Source: Flagellimonas onchidii
GTDB taxonomy: Bacteria > Bacteroidota > Bacteroidia > Flavobacteriales > Flavobacteriaceae
NCBI RefSeq assembly: GCF_004804315.1
Contig: NZ_SRXX01000003.1
Location: 124,001-188,000 of the forward strand
Direction of reading: 5' to 3'
Length of the DNA stretch: 64,000 bases
The position numbers and the translations under genes are program-made. The notes beneath the pieces were generated by a model, which had not been told where the DNA came from, made no database searches, and saw only the letters and a program-made list of their open reading frames with translations. Below, in pieces: positions 46,674 through 56,713 of the stretch (positions are counted from its first letter, which is position 1; each line of letters starts with the position of its first letter).

Positions 46674-49031
46674 TTATAAAAAGCGATCTTTTTTGATGTT
46701 GCTATTTCGTTTTTTTCGGGAAACAGAAGAAAGTTTCCCTCCCAAACGATAGGAGAGCCCAAAGAAAATTTGTTGGGTATCCCTTATAAATTGCCCCTCT
46801 TGAAAAACAGTCCTGTAAGTTTCAAAGGCAAAACGTTGGGTGCTAAAAACATCATTGGCATTTATACTTAGACTTCCGTTTCCATTGGCAAAATTGTATC
46901 GTAGCCCCATGTTCATGTAGTAATTGGGTTTCAGCTCATATTGCAGAATCTCTTGTCTACCACTGTAAAAACCGAATAGTGAGGCTGTGATATGTTTGTT
47001 GATGGTAAAATTATGAGTCCATTTTAGGTTGGTCAATGTATTTTGTACAGTTACCGCTTCACCTTCAATATTGCCCCTTTGTTGCCTTGTGTAAAATTCT
47101 ATATTGACATTGGTGCGCCACCAGTTGGCGAGTTTGAGGTTGCTGCCCACTTCGATTCCGTAGGCATTGTTGCTGTCAAAATTATCATAGCTCAATCGTA
47201 GAAGGTTGGGGTCTTCTTGGTCAAATATGCCAATCCGATTGATTTCGTCCTGTATTCTTCTATAAAATACACTCGAGCTAATACTTCCCTTATTGAATCG
47301 ATATATATGATTGGCTTCTATACTATTGCTGAACTGTGGACGCAATGCAAAATTTCCTGTCACCAAGACTTGCGGTGTTGTGGTTTGTCGTATAGGGTTT
47401 ACTTGTCTAAAAGAGGGACGCTCAATTCTGCGTCCATAGCTCAACTGATATTGGTGATTACTTTCTTCTGATGGTTTGTAGCTTAAAAATAATGAAGGGA
47501 AAGCATTGAAGAGTTCCTGATTAAAAAGTTCAACGACAGATTGTTCCTGATTAAAAGACGCATCCACTAGATAATATTCAAAACGTGACCCTAAATTGAG
47601 ATTGAATTTCCCCAATGTTGTGGAATACATAAGATAGGAAGAATAGATATCGCGATCGTATTGAAAGGTTGAGTTTTGTATGCTTCCATTGGTAGAAGCA
47701 TAATTGTTTTCTATGTTGTTGATACGACTTTCACCACCCATTTCAAGCTTTGCTTTTTCGCCTAACGGCAAACTGTAATCGAGGTTCAGCGTGAGTACTG
47801 AACGGTTATCATCAACCGTTTCAATATAAGAGGGAACAGAGGTATTTCCCATAAAGTCAAAATCATTGGTCAAATCGCCATTAAAAAGGTTATAGTTTGC
47901 TTCAAGTTCCAAAAAATGAGCATCGCCATTGATCAACCATTTATAATCTGCATTGTAGGTTTGGGTGTGGTTGTCCCTTGTGAGCAAATCATATAAGGCA
48001 AAATTCAATTGGGCGTCATCTTCAAAGACCACATCTTTATCACCGTCAATTTCTAAATTGTAGAAATTTTGATTGGTAAAAATGGAGAAAACAGTGTTTT
48101 CAAAAGGATAAAAATCAATCCCCAACTTTATGACATTGGAATTTCTGTTATAAGCACTCCTGGTAATTTGATTCGAATTCAAGTCAAAGCGGTTCAGCAT
48201 ACCATCAATGATTTGATCCCCAAAACCATTGTTGTATTCCAAATAGTAGTTGGTCTTTTTATGTTTGAAATTGAGGGACAAACTGCTGTTATAACGCTCT
48301 TCTTGTGCAATAATAGAGTTAGCGCTAAAAGCTACATTCCATCCTTCTTGTGCAGTTTTTTTCAATACAATGTTGATTATACCATTTAAGCCATCTGGAT
48401 TGTATTTTGCCGAAGGATTGGTAATCAGCTCTATTTTTTTGATGGAATTGGAAGGAATTTGTTGCAATACCTCGGCCGGATTTTCCAAATTACTCAGTTT
48501 CCCATCCACAAGAATCCGAACATTCTCACTGCCACGAAACGAAATATTTCCATCAGAATTAATATTCACAGAAGGCAAATTGTTCATAAGGTCGATAGCA
48601 GATGGCCCCTGCGATATTAGGTCCTTGCCCACGTTCACAACTTTACGGTCCAAGCGTTGTTCTATGGTTGATTTTTGCGAAGTTATCGTAACTCCTTCTA
48701 GGCGTTCAACACTTTCCGAAAGGTAAAGAACAGGAAGATTTATAATTTCATCTTCTTTTAACGAAACTGTGGTTTTATTTGAGGTAAAGCCTATAAACTC
48801 AATTTCCAACACATAAGTACCGGTAGCTAATTCAGTGAGTTTAAACTTTCCGTCATTATCGGTAATGGTTCCAGAAATTACAGTTTCCTCCTGTGTTTTA
48901 AGTACCACACTTGCAAATGCCAAAGGTTGGTTGTTTCCTTCGTCCAATACCTTTCCAAAAATAGTGCCGTTGAACTGTCCAAAGAGTGCGCTCCCCATGA
49001 ATAAAGAAGCGTAAAAAAGAATTTTTCGCAC
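46674..49031 (-). CDS. TonB-dependent outer-membrane receptor with CarboxypepD_reg domain
   Basis: 785 residues. Signal peptide (1-18), a carboxypeptidase-regulatory-like domain (about 20-105; NGTIFGKVLDEGNNQPLAFA, TGTYVLEIEFIGF), a plug domain (about 120-220; SAIDLMNNLPSVNINSDGNI, VRILVDGKLS) and a barrel of the outer-membrane beta-barrel family (230-770). It probably transports a nutrient or metal; the substrate is unreadable. It is divergent from a LytS/LytTR pair, which may regulate it. No SusD-like gene is near, so a polysaccharide system is unlikely. Confidence 0.93.
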   Translation of the reverse strand: MRKILFYASLFMGSALFGQFNGTIFGKVLDEGNNQPLAFASVVLKTQEETVISGTITDNDGKFKLTELATGTYVLEIEFIGFTSNKTTVSLKEDEIINLPVLYLSESVERLEGVTITSQKSTIEQRLDRKVVNVGKDLISQGPSAIDLMNNLPSVNINSDGNISFRGSENVRILVDGKLSNLENPAEVLQQIPSNSIKKIELITNPSAKYNPDGLNGIINIVLKKTAQEGWNVAFSANSIIAQEERYNSSLSLNFKHKKTNYYLEYNNGFGDQIIDGMLNRFDLNSNQITRSAYNRNSNVIKLGIDFYPFENTVFSIFTNQNFYNLEIDGDKDVVFEDDAQLNFALYDLLTRDNHTQTYNADYKWLINGDAHFLELEANYNLFNGDLTNDFDFMGNTSVPSYIETVDDNRSVLTLNLDYSLPLGEKAKLEMGGESRINNIENNYASTNGSIQNSTFQYDRDIYSSYLMYSTTLGKFNLNLGSRFEYYLVDASFNQEQSVVELFNQELFNAFPSLFLSYKPSEESNHQYQLSYGRRIERPSFRQVNPIRQTTTPQVLVTGNFALRPQFSNSIEANHIYRFNKGSISSSVFYRRIQDEINRIGIFDQEDPNLLRLSYDNFDSNNAYGIEVGSNLKLANWWRTNVNIEFYTRQQRGNIEGEAVTVQNTLTNLKWTHNFTINKHITASLFGFYSGRQEILQYELKPNYYMNMGLRYNFANGNGSLSINANDVFSTQRFAFETYRTVFQEGQFIRDTQQIFFGLSYRLGGKLSSVSRKKRNSNIKKDRFL

Positions 49032-49249
49032 GATTATGATTTTTTGATTTTGTCAAATCTAATTGAGGAAATCATGCAGAATTTTAAAGGTGGATAAAGG
49101 CCGTATCACAGCACACCAACAACCAACTTTTACTGATAATTCACATTATGGGTGTAAAAACAACTCTTTGTATGCGCAAAACATGTTTTCGTCCACTTCT
49201 TCATCGATTCATGAAGAATTACGGTTATTTTGGTTAAATTTCAATTGAT

Positions 49250-50311
49250 ATGGATTTTGGAATAAAACCAATGAACATAAAACGGGAAGCATTGCTCCAC
49301 CTTCTTTTTTGGGGTTGTGTTTTTTTGTTTTCCGCCGCAAGTGCTAGCTGGTACTATGCAGATACTTGGGAACTCGTTGAGGTATATGGTTTTCGAACCC
49401 TACTTCAGATGGTGGTGGCCTATACGATTATTGGTTTCCTGGTTCCCAAAGTCCTTATTAAAAGAGGAAATATGGCATTTTCAATTTCAGTTATACTATT
49501 GTTTTCCGTGATTCATGCACTGTGCACATTGTACTTAGTGGAGTATTTGGTACCAACCTACCCATCTTCTTATGAAACATTCCTGAAACGTTTTGATGCC
49601 CCAACCTTCAAGAGCATTTATTTTAATTTCAATCAGTTTTTTTCAAAATCCTTGTATTATGCCTATCCATGTGTCATTTTAATGGCCATTTTGTTTTATA
49701 GGGAAAAGCAGCAACTTTTGGAGCTCCATGAAAAAAAGAGGGAAGCTGAACTACATGCCTTAAAGAATCAACTGAACCCCCATTTTTTGTTCAATACCTT
49801 GAACAGTCTGTATTTACTTGCTCTAAAAAAATCGGATAAAACAGTTCGTGTTATCGAAAACCTTTCACACATCTTGGATTATATGCTGTATCGATGCGAT
49901 AAAAAATATGTGCAGCTCAAGGATGAACTGTTATTGATCAATAAATACATAGAGCTGGAGCAGATTCGGTATGGCAAAAGGGTCAATGTCACTTTTGATG
50001 AATCGATTACCGGTAATGAGCAAATTGCACCCCTTTTGTTTCTCACTTTCGTTGAAAATGCATTCAAGCATGGTGTTTCTCAGGAAATCAATACTGCAAC
50101 AATTCAGATTCAGGTGGAAAATAAGGAGGACAATTTATTTTTCAGATTGAAAAACACGAAACCAAAAGCTTCGGTTGAAGCATCCGGACGTAGAAACCTG
50201 GGCTTGAGCAATGTTAAGAAGCAATTGGAATTATTGTACCCTAATAAACATCGTTTGAATATTATTGAAAAATCGAATACTTACCTAACTGAATTGGAGT
50301 TATGTCTGTAA
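49250..50311 (+). CDS. LytS-type sensor histidine kinase
   Basis: 353 residues. Four membrane helices (about 13-155; LLHLLFWGCVFLFSAASASW, MVVAYTIIGFLVPKVL, FSISVILLFSVIHALCTLYL, YAYPCVILMAILFY) lead into a coiled coil and the His_kinase domain with the phospho-His in LNPHFLFNTLNS, plus the ATPase motif FVENAFKHG. It lacks a separate sensor domain. The next gene, a LytTR regulator, overlaps its end by 10 bases. Divergent from the TonB receptor gene. Confidence 0.93.
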   Translation: MDFGIKPMNIKREALLHLLFWGCVFLFSAASASWYYADTWELVEVYGFRTLLQMVVAYTIIGFLVPKVLIKRGNMAFSISVILLFSVIHALCTLYLVEYLVPTYPSSYETFLKRFDAPTFKSIYFNFNQFFSKSLYYAYPCVILMAILFYREKQQLLELHEKKREAELHALKNQLNPHFLFNTLNSLYLLALKKSDKTVRVIENLSHILDYMLYRCDKKYVQLKDELLLINKYIELEQIRYGKRVNVTFDESITGNEQIAPLLFLTFVENAFKHGVSQEINTATIQIQVENKEDNLFFRLKNTKPKASVEASGRRNLGLSNVKKQLELLYPNKHRLNIIEKSNTYLTELELCL

Positions 50312-51015
50312 CCTACACCTGTTTGATTATTGATGATGAGCCTTTGGCCCAAGAACTTATTGAAGAACATGTTTCTAGAATCCCTGAGCTAAAGATTGTT
50401 GGTCGATGCGATGATGCTATGCAGGCATCTTCCTTACTTGCCAAACAGCATGTAGATTTATTGTTTTTGGATATCAATATGCCGGTGATGAAGGGTATCG
50501 ATTTCTTTAAAAATCTGATTAATAAACCCCAAGTTATCTTTACCACGGCTTATCGAGAATATGCCCTGGAAGGATTTGAGGTAAGTGCGTTGGATTACTT
50601 ACTGAAACCCATAACTTTTGAACGCTTTTTCTTGGCCGTCCAGAAATTCTTTAAGGCGGTGGAAAAGAGAGAATCTGTTTTCGTGGACAAGACAGTAGGG
50701 GAGAAGACCGAAGCAATTATTTTTGTGAGCCAAGGTCACCGCAAGATCAAAGTAGATTTAAATGAAGTAAGTTATATTGAAAGTTTCAAAGATTATATTA
50801 ATATCCATACCACTCATAAGGAAATAAGAACCAAGGAAAACATTGGTGAATTTCAAAAAAAACTGGATGGCAGCTTTTTAAGAATACACCGTTCCTATAT
50901 CATCAACACTAATTGCGTAACGGGCTATACAAAGCATGATGTGGAAATGGAAGAACAGGAACTTCCGATAGGCTCAAGTTACCGGGGAAAAGTTTTAGAC
51001 TTTTTTGAAAGCTAG
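50302..51015 (+). CDS. LytTR-type response regulator
   Basis: 237 residues. The receiver (1-120) has IIDDEPLAQ, the phospho-Asp in LLFLDINMP and LLKPI, all complete. The LytTR domain (about 140-235) shows VSYIESFKDYINIHT and SFLRIHRSYIINTNCV. It should bind 9-base direct repeats. The start overlaps the kinase end, so the two are coupled as one two-component system, in contrast to the orphan LytTR regulator at 7.3 kb. The likely target is the divergent TonB receptor, which is inference. Confidence 0.94.
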   Translation: MSVTYTCLIIDDEPLAQELIEEHVSRIPELKIVGRCDDAMQASSLLAKQHVDLLFLDINMPVMKGIDFFKNLINKPQVIFTTAYREYALEGFEVSALDYLLKPITFERFFLAVQKFFKAVEKRESVFVDKTVGEKTEAIIFVSQGHRKIKVDLNEVSYIESFKDYINIHTTHKEIRTKENIGEFQKKLDGSFLRIHRSYIINTNCVTGYTKHDVEMEEQELPIGSSYRGKVLDFFES

Positions 51016-51154
51016 TGTTTTTCCCAACAAAGAAGGTTTGAACGATAAAACTAAAAACTTTTACTATATTGATTTGTAGATGAATGGGCTAGTTAATATA
51101 GAAATTTTGGACTGACAACGGAACAGACAGTTTCATATGGTTTGATGTAAAATA

Positions 51155-51183
51155 AAACCCTGTAAATTTTATTTACAGGGTTT
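51155..51183. terminator. Bidirectional terminator between regulator and tRNA-Ser
   Basis: AAACCCTGTAAA (51155-51166) pairs with TTTACAGGGTTT (51172-51183) around a 5-base loop. It lies between the LytTR gene (+) and the tRNA gene (-) and can end both. Confidence 0.85.
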
Positions 51184-51208
51184 CTTGTTTTGAGAAGGTG
51201 TCTCTCCG

Positions 51209-51293
51209 CGGAGGAAGAGGGATTCGAACCCCCGGAGGTGTGACCCTCAACAGTTTTCAAGACTGCCGCATTCGACCACTCTGCCATTCCTCC
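51209..51293 (-). tRNA. tRNA-Ser (anticodon TGA)
   Basis: Read on the minus strand the 85-base gene starts GGAGGAATGGCAGAGTGGTC and ends in TTCCTCC plus the discriminator G. The anticodon stem CAGTC-TTGAAAA-CTG places TGA as anticodon, and a long variable arm (GAGGGTCACACCTC) is typical of class II tRNA-Ser. The T arm GGGGGTTCGAATCCC is perfect. CCA is not encoded. Confidence 0.96.
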
Positions 51294-51303
51294 AATGCGG
51301 GTG

Positions 51304-51311
51304 CAAATATA
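51304..51311 (-). promoter_or_regulatory. Candidate -7 box for the tRNA-Ser gene
   Basis: On the minus strand TATATTTG fits TAnnTTTG and is 11 bases before the tRNA. There is no TTG at 20 bases upstream, but the box fits a short tRNA leader. Confidence 0.5.
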
Positions 51312-51383
51312 CTAACCTTTTTTATTTCTATAAAAGCCTCAAGACTTTATTTTTTTCAGGTCATAAATTCCATTATTACCTAC

Positions 51384-51391
51384 TACATTTG
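51384..51391 (+). promoter_or_regulatory. Candidate -7 box for the TSUP gene
   Basis: TACATTTG ends 5 bases before ATG 51397. Transcription would then begin at or close to the start codon, giving a leaderless message. No TTG is seen upstream. Confidence 0.4.
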
Positions 51392-51396
51392 CGCCC

Positions 51397-52200
51397 ATGT
51401 ACGAATGGTATCATTATTTGCTCTTAGTTGTAGTTGGCTTTGCCGTGGGTGTTATAAATACCATAGCTGGCGGTGGTTCTTTGTTGTCGTTACCTACTCT
51501 AATTTTTTTGGGATTGCCTTCAAATGTTGCCAATGGGACCAACCGAGTTGCCATTGTGATACAAACCACCATGGCTACTGCTGGGTTTAAAAGTAAAGGA
51601 ATATCAACTTATCCATTTAATTTGTATTTGGGGATTTCCGCTTTTTTGGGATCTCTTATTGGAGCTCGCATAGCGGTTGATGTATCAGGGGAGACCTTTA
51701 ACCGGATTTTGGCGATGGTGATGCTGGCTGTTGTACTGATTATCATCTTTAAACCCAAAATGAAGCTTCATGAGATGGAAGAACGTCTCACGGGAAAATA
51801 CCTCTGGTTGAGTCTTATGGCATTTTTCTTTTTTGGTATTTATGGTGGATTTATCAATGCAGGACTTGGTTTTTTAATGATGCTTTTTATGCATTTTGTC
51901 AACCGAATGAATCTGGTTAGGGTAAACGCAACTAAAGTTGTGGTCGTATTTATTTATATGCTTGGAGCACTGGCAGTGTTTGCCTTTAATGATAAAGTTG
52001 ACTGGAAATTAGGATTCATTTTGGCCATTGGTAATGGAACCGGAGCTTGGGTAGCAAGTCGGTTTTCGGTTAAAAAAGGAGATGGTTTTATAAAAACATT
52101 TTTAGTGGTTATGGTCATTATCATGGCCATCAAATTATGGTTTGGCGATAAGCTTACGGATTTTGTATGTGGCCACATTTTTCCAGCATTGTGTAACTAA
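51397..52200 (+). CDS. TSUP (TauE/SafE) family membrane permease
   Basis: 267 residues with about eight membrane helices. The family start VINTIAGGGSLLSLPTLIFLGL and the repeated second half YGGFINAGLGFLMMLFM are visible. TSUP proteins move sulfite, sulfonates or other organosulfur anions; the substrate is not readable here. Position: between tRNA-Ser (-) and an aminotransferase gene that starts 28 bases later in the same direction. Confidence 0.93.
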   Translation: MYEWYHYLLLVVVGFAVGVINTIAGGGSLLSLPTLIFLGLPSNVANGTNRVAIVIQTTMATAGFKSKGISTYPFNLYLGISAFLGSLIGARIAVDVSGETFNRILAMVMLAVVLIIIFKPKMKLHEMEERLTGKYLWLSLMAFFFFGIYGGFINAGLGFLMMLFMHFVNRMNLVRVNATKVVVVFIYMLGALAVFAFNDKVDWKLGFILAIGNGTGAWVASRFSVKKGDGFIKTFLVVMVIIMAIKLWFGDKLTDFVCGHIFPALCN

Positions 52201-52228
52201 AAGATTGACTTTTAAAAGAATATTTGAT

Positions 52229-53422
52229 ATGCCAGGATTTGAACTTTTTGGGGATAAAGAAAAGAAACAAGTGCAAGAGGTACTGGATTCAGGAGTGCTG
52301 ATGCGCTATGGATTTGATGGCATGCGGAATGGGCACTGGAAAGCTAGAGAGTTGGAAGCAACGCTTTCGCAAAAAATGCAGGTGAAACATACGCATTTGG
52401 TAAGCAGTGGCACTGCAGCTTTGACAGTGGCTTTGGCCAGTGCTGGTGTTGGAGCAGGAGATGAGGTGATTATGCCAGCCTTCACTTTCGTGGCTAGTTT
52501 TGAATCCATACTGGCTTTAGGAGCTGTTCCTATTTTAGTTGATGTGGACGACACTCTTACGTTGGACCCAAAAGCAGTTGAAGCTGCTATTTCAGAAAAG
52601 ACAAGGGTTGTAATGCCAGTACATATGTGTGGGTCTATGGCCAATTTGGATGCTCTACATGCCATTTGTACAAAACATGACTTGTTGCTGCTTGAAGATG
52701 CTTGTCAAGCCATTGGGGCAACTTATAAAGGAAAACCCTTGGGAAGTATTGGGGACTTGGGTTGTTTTTCGTTCGATTATGTAAAAACCATCACTTGTGG
52801 AGAAGGCGGTGCGGTCATCACTAACAACAAAACGTATTATGAGAATGCCCATAAATATTCCGATCATGGCCACGATCATATTGGAAATGATAGGGGAGCA
52901 GAGCAACATCCTTTTCTAGGGTACAACTTCAGAATTTCAGAATTGAACGCGGCAGTTGGTTTGGCTCAAATAGAAAGATTGGATGAATTTATTTCGATTC
53001 AAAAAAGAAACTACACTATTTTAAGAGAGGCTTTATCCCAAATTCCAAAAGTGGTGTTTCGAAGTATACCGGATGGAGGGGAGGAGAACTATTCCTTTTT
53101 GAATTTCTTCCTTCCGACAGAAAAACTCGCACAGCGGGCTCATAAATCTTTGGGAGCAAACGGAATCGATGGCTGTTTTTATTGGTTTGATAACAACTGG
53201 CATTATTACAGAAAATGGGAACATTTAATTGAACCAAAATCACTTGGTAAACTACCGCAGGATGTTTTGGATGCCCTTCCCGATTATTCTAAAATGGATT
53301 TTTCAGCCTCGGACCACTGGGTAGGACGTAATATTTCTTGTTTGATTAAATTAAGTTGGATAGAGAACGAGATCCGCGAACGAGCCAATAAAATGGTCAA
53401 GGCTATTAATCAAGTGATTTAG
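52229..53422 (+). CDS. DegT/DnrJ/EryC1/StrS aminotransferase
   Basis: 397 residues from ATG 52229 (MPGFELFGDKEKKQVQEVLD); the longest frame begins inside the permease gene and I reject it. PLP fold: SSGTAALTVALA, DEVIMPAFTFVASFES, LLLEDACQAIGATY, and the PLP-binding Lys in FDYVKTITCGEGGAVITN. Such enzymes usually make amino sugars for glycans; without sugar genes nearby the substrate is uncertain. It converges on ribBA and overlaps its end by 4 bases. Confidence 0.93.
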   Translation: MPGFELFGDKEKKQVQEVLDSGVLMRYGFDGMRNGHWKARELEATLSQKMQVKHTHLVSSGTAALTVALASAGVGAGDEVIMPAFTFVASFESILALGAVPILVDVDDTLTLDPKAVEAAISEKTRVVMPVHMCGSMANLDALHAICTKHDLLLLEDACQAIGATYKGKPLGSIGDLGCFSFDYVKTITCGEGGAVITNNKTYYENAHKYSDHGHDHIGNDRGAEQHPFLGYNFRISELNAAVGLAQIERLDEFISIQKRNYTILREALSQIPKVVFRSIPDGGEENYSFLNFFLPTEKLAQRAHKSLGANGIDGCFYWFDNNWHYYRKWEHLIEPKSLGKLPQDVLDALPDYSKMDFSASDHWVGRNISCLIKLSWIENEIRERANKMVKAINQVI

Positions 53423-54558
53423 TACGATACGTACTCCACAATCTCCAACCCGTAGCCAACCATTCCCACACGACGTGTTTGTCCAGAATTGGTCAATAAC
53501 CTGATTTTAGAAATGTCAAGGTCGTGAAGAATTTGCGCTCCAATTCCAAAATCTTTGGTGTCCATATCAATTTTTGGGGCTTTTAGGATACCTCTGGCTT
53601 GAAGTTTTTTCAATTCGGCCAAGCGCCCCAAAAGATTCATATGTTGATTACCTTGATTTATAAAGATCATAGCGCCCTTTTCTTCCGCATTGAGCGCATT
53701 GAACATACGTTGAAGCGTTTCATCTGGATTGTTGGTCAAAGTGCCCAACATATCATTGTTGACCAAAGTTGAGTTAATACGGGTAAGAACAGGTTCGCCA
53801 ATCTTCCATGTTCCTTTCACCAAAGCAATATGTACTTGGTCATTCGTAGTTTGTTTATAAGCTCGTAAACGAAAATCACCAAAACGGGTTTTGATATCAA
53901 AGGCTTCCTTTCGTTCAATCAAGCTATCGTGCTCCATTCGATAAGCGATTAAATCTTCAATGGAAACAATCTTCAAATCAAACTTTTTCGCCACTTCCAT
54001 AAGCTGTGGAAGCCTTGCCATAGTACCATCCTCGTTCATGATTTCTACGATGACTCCAGCAGGTTTCAAATCGGCCAAACGCGCAAAGTCGATAGCAGCC
54101 TCGGTATGCCCGGTTCTTCGTAGTACCCCACCTTCTTTGGCAATTAAAGGGAATATATGTCCGGGACGAGCTAAATCATGAGGTTTGGTGTCTGCTTCGG
54201 TAAGCGCTATTACGGTTTTGGCCCGATCAGCCGCGGAGATGCCTGTGGTAACCCCGTTTCCTCTTAAATCTACAGATACGGTAAATGCAGTTTCCAGCGG
54301 ATCTGAATTATGGGTGACCATTTTGTGAAGTCCAAGATCTTCACATCTCCCTTCAGTCAACGGAGCACAAATGAGTCCACGGCCATGTTTGGCCATAAAA
54401 TTTATCGTCTCCGGAGTAATGAGTTCCGCAGCTGCAACAAAATCTCCTTCGTTTTCACGGTTCTCATCATCTACCACTATGATTACTTTGCCCTGTCTGA
54501 TGTCCTCAATGGCATCTTCGATGGCATTAAGCTTGGTCTTACCTTCTTTTATAGCCAT
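53419..54558 (-). CDS. ribBA: 3,4-dihydroxy-2-butanone-4-phosphate synthase with degenerate GTP cyclohydrolase II domain
   Basis: 379 residues. The N-terminal RibB domain (1-210) is complete: [42 protein letters not shown] (in two parts). The C-terminal RibA-like domain (225-379) has lost its zinc and catalytic sites: the three Cys are L265, N276 and P278 ([20 protein letters not shown]), and the RQEGRGIGL motif reads NQGNQHMNL. So it should make dihydroxybutanone phosphate for riboflavin but not open GTP. Another RibA gene must exist. Last gene of the tpx-ribBA block; 1-base overlap with lptF. Confidence 0.93.
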   Translation of the reverse strand: MAIKEGKTKLNAIEDAIEDIRQGKVIIVVDDENRENEGDFVAAAELITPETINFMAKHGRGLICAPLTEGRCEDLGLHKMVTHNSDPLETAFTVSVDLRGNGVTTGISAADRAKTVIALTEADTKPHDLARPGHIFPLIAKEGGVLRRTGHTEAAIDFARLADLKPAGVIVEIMNEDGTMARLPQLMEVAKKFDLKIVSIEDLIAYRMEHDSLIERKEAFDIKTRFGDFRLRAYKQTTNDQVHIALVKGTWKIGEPVLTRINSTLVNNDMLGTLTNNPDETLQRMFNALNAEEKGAMIFINQGNQHMNLLGRLAELKKLQARGILKAPKIDMDTKDFGIGAQILHDLDISKIRLLTNSGQTRRVGMVGYGLEIVEYVSY

Positions 54559-56057
54559 TAATCTTCTGAGTTGTTAGCCTTTTTCTTAAAGAGATTTTTG
54601 ATACCGTCAATAATGTGCTCAAAACCTAAAAGACCTTTATCTGCGGTGGCCCTTCTGGTCAGGGAGATTCCGAGGGGTAGCATAATCATTGTAGGTAACC
54701 ATGCTCCCAATATTTCATTGATGTTTCCTTCCTTGGCATAATTTGTCGCAAAGACACCTAAGAAATAATAGGTCAAAAATAGGATAATGGCCACTACCAT
54801 GGGTAAACCAAGACCTCCTTTTCTAATAATCGCACCTAATGGAGCTCCCACAAAAAATAGAATGATACATGAAAAAGCCAATGCATACTTTTTGTGCAAT
54901 GACAATATATGACTCCTATAGAATTTGAACCGCTTTTGCAGTTCTTCTTTTTTGGAAATGACGCTGTTCTTTATATTCGTCACATTATTTTTTGCACTAC
55001 GAATAACTTGGGTGCGCTGCCACTCGGGGAGGGCCGCTATGGCGTCATCCATGTTTTTGATACTGTCCTTCCCTTTTATGGATGTCTTAAGGTACTCTTC
55101 ATTCAAGGATGGATTAATTTGGGTACTGTCTTTTTTTGCCTTGACAGGAAACGCTCCCATTCTGTTGGTAATGTTTTTGGAGAAAGCTTCTACTTTTTCT
55201 AAGTTATTCTTGCCTAAAGAATCAATATCCTTGATCAATCGGCCTACATTTTTCATTTTATCCGTAGTGATATTCCCGTCTTCTTCCAAATCTTGGTTAT
55301 TGAGCTCGGAAATGTCTATGTTGATAATATAGGTTTCAAATTTAGATTTGGCAAAGGGATGCTTTTTCTGATCCTTGGTGTTTTTTCGCTCTAATTCCTG
55401 ATAATAATTGCCATCTTTCAATACCAATTGTATGATGTCGGAATCTTCACTACTGATCAACTCCCCTGATATGGCCTTTATTACTGTATTATTTACGTTT
55501 TGTTTTGTTTTTTTATGAATGATCACGTTGTCCAAAAAACGATCTTGCTCTCCATATTTTTTTTCCACTTTTATGTTCATGCCTGCGCCTGTACCTTCAA
55601 AATCACTAAAAACCCCTTCGGTAATGGCCGCGGCAGGTTTTACCTTGGCAATATTTCTTCTGAGGTTGAACATTTTCTGTTCGGATTTTGGAATTACATT
55701 GTTCGCAAAGAAAAATGTGACTCCACCTAAAAAAATCACATAAACAATAAGGCTTCGCATGCCTCGTTGTAACGAAATACCAGAAGCTTTCATCGCGGCG
55801 AACTCATAATTCTCGGCAAAGGTGCCAAAGGTAAGAATGGACGATAGGAGCACGGTAAGTGGCAATACCTTATCAATCAACGTAGGAATAAAGTAGAAAA
55901 TAAACTTTCCTATAATAACAATGCCCAGGCCTTTTCCTGCCAAATCATCTATAAAGAGCCAAATCCCCTGAAAGATGAATATGACAATCAGAATGAAAAA
56001 GGCGCTAAAGAAATTGTATAAAAATCGGGATAATATATACCGGTCAAGTATTTTCAA
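54558..56057 (-). CDS. LptF/LptG-family permease for lipopolysaccharide export
   Basis: 499 residues of the YjgP/YjgQ type. It starts [17 protein letters not shown], has the N-terminal helices up to about 125, a long periplasmic jellyroll domain (130-370), and C-terminal helices (about 385-475; [21 protein letters not shown] is the family motif). With LptB it takes lipopolysaccharide from the inner membrane. Which of F or G it is cannot be decided; Bacteroidota often have two related proteins. Lies 4 bases after lolA. Confidence 0.93.
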   Translation of the reverse strand: MKILDRYILSRFLYNFFSAFFILIVIFIFQGIWLFIDDLAGKGLGIVIIGKFIFYFIPTLIDKVLPLTVLLSSILTFGTFAENYEFAAMKASGISLQRGMRSLIVYVIFLGGVTFFFANNVIPKSEQKMFNLRRNIAKVKPAAAITEGVFSDFEGTGAGMNIKVEKKYGEQDRFLDNVIIHKKTKQNVNNTVIKAISGELISSEDSDIIQLVLKDGNYYQELERKNTKDQKKHPFAKSKFETYIINIDISELNNQDLEEDGNITTDKMKNVGRLIKDIDSLGKNNLEKVEAFSKNITNRMGAFPVKAKKDSTQINPSLNEEYLKTSIKGKDSIKNMDDAIAALPEWQRTQVIRSAKNNVTNIKNSVISKKEELQKRFKFYRSHILSLHKKYALAFSCIILFFVGAPLGAIIRKGGLGLPMVVAIILFLTYYFLGVFATNYAKEGNINEILGAWLPTMIMLPLGISLTRRATADKGLLGFEHIIDGIKNLFKKKANNSED

Positions 56058-56061
56058 TGCG

Positions 56062-56712
56062 TTAGTTTCTTATGATGTAGTACCCTTTGTCCTCGTATTT
56101 TTTTGTGTCAAAGGTAAAAAGTGTACTCGAGAGCGGTTGGTTGGTTTTAAAAGAATTAACAGTTAAAGTGGTTTTAGTGCCGTTTTTTCCTGTCTGAATC
56201 AGTTTGTAGATGTGCTTGGTCTGGGTATCGATACCTAAAAGAATCGAAGTGATTTCTGCGTTGGAATCAATAGGAGTCAATTTTACATACTGGATTTTTC
56301 TTCCACCGACATTTTGAAGGATATCCCATTGATAATTATGTCCCGAACGATAAAATGTAAGCATTTTAGATGGTGTGACCGTGGCATCATCTTCCGAAAC
56401 GTCTTCGATGGTAACTTCTTCGTTTTCTGGAACTATGGTGTATACTTTTTTCCCATCATTTATTTGCTGGGCACCTAGGTAATCCAATACATATTTATCA
56501 CCACTTAGGGTAACATGACCATTGGTTTCTTGCTTAATGTTAGCTTCTGTATTTTCTAAAGTGGATTCAAAATCGATATAAATATTATCGTATCCGGTAG
56601 CTTTGGCATAGACTTCATCCAATAGGGTTTTTGCTTTGGACGAATTTTGCGCGTAGGAGAAAATACCGAAGGCAAAAAATGCTATGAAAAGAATGTATTT
56701 TTTAAGTGTCAT
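56062..56712 (-). CDS. lolA: LolA-like outer-membrane lipoprotein carrier
   Basis: 216 residues with a signal peptide (IAFFAFGIFSYAQ). The mature protein has the LolA beta-barrel-like order: DEVYAKATGYDNIYIDFEST, GHVTLSGDKYVLDYLGAQQI, DGKKVYTIVPENEEV, and ILLGIDTQTKHIYKLIQTG. It would carry lipoproteins through the periplasm; many of the lipoproteins in this window would be clients. It lies 1 base after ftsK and 4 bases before lptF, so it is cotranscribed with both. Confidence 0.9.
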   Translation of the reverse strand: MTLKKYILFIAFFAFGIFSYAQNSSKAKTLLDEVYAKATGYDNIYIDFESTLENTEANIKQETNGHVTLSGDKYVLDYLGAQQINDGKKVYTIVPENEEVTIEDVSEDDATVTPSKMLTFYRSGHNYQWDILQNVGGRKIQYVKLTPIDSNAEITSILLGIDTQTKHIYKLIQTGKNGTKTTLTVNSFKTNQPLSSTLFTFDTKKYEDKGYYIIRN

Positions 56713-56713
56713 T

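Noticed and set aside
51093..51287. 64-residue frame on the minus strand
   Set aside because: It overlaps tRNA-Ser almost completely and has no protein features.
52142..53422. DegT aminotransferase starting at 52142
   Set aside because: This start lies within the permease gene; the family N-terminus begins at ATG 52229.
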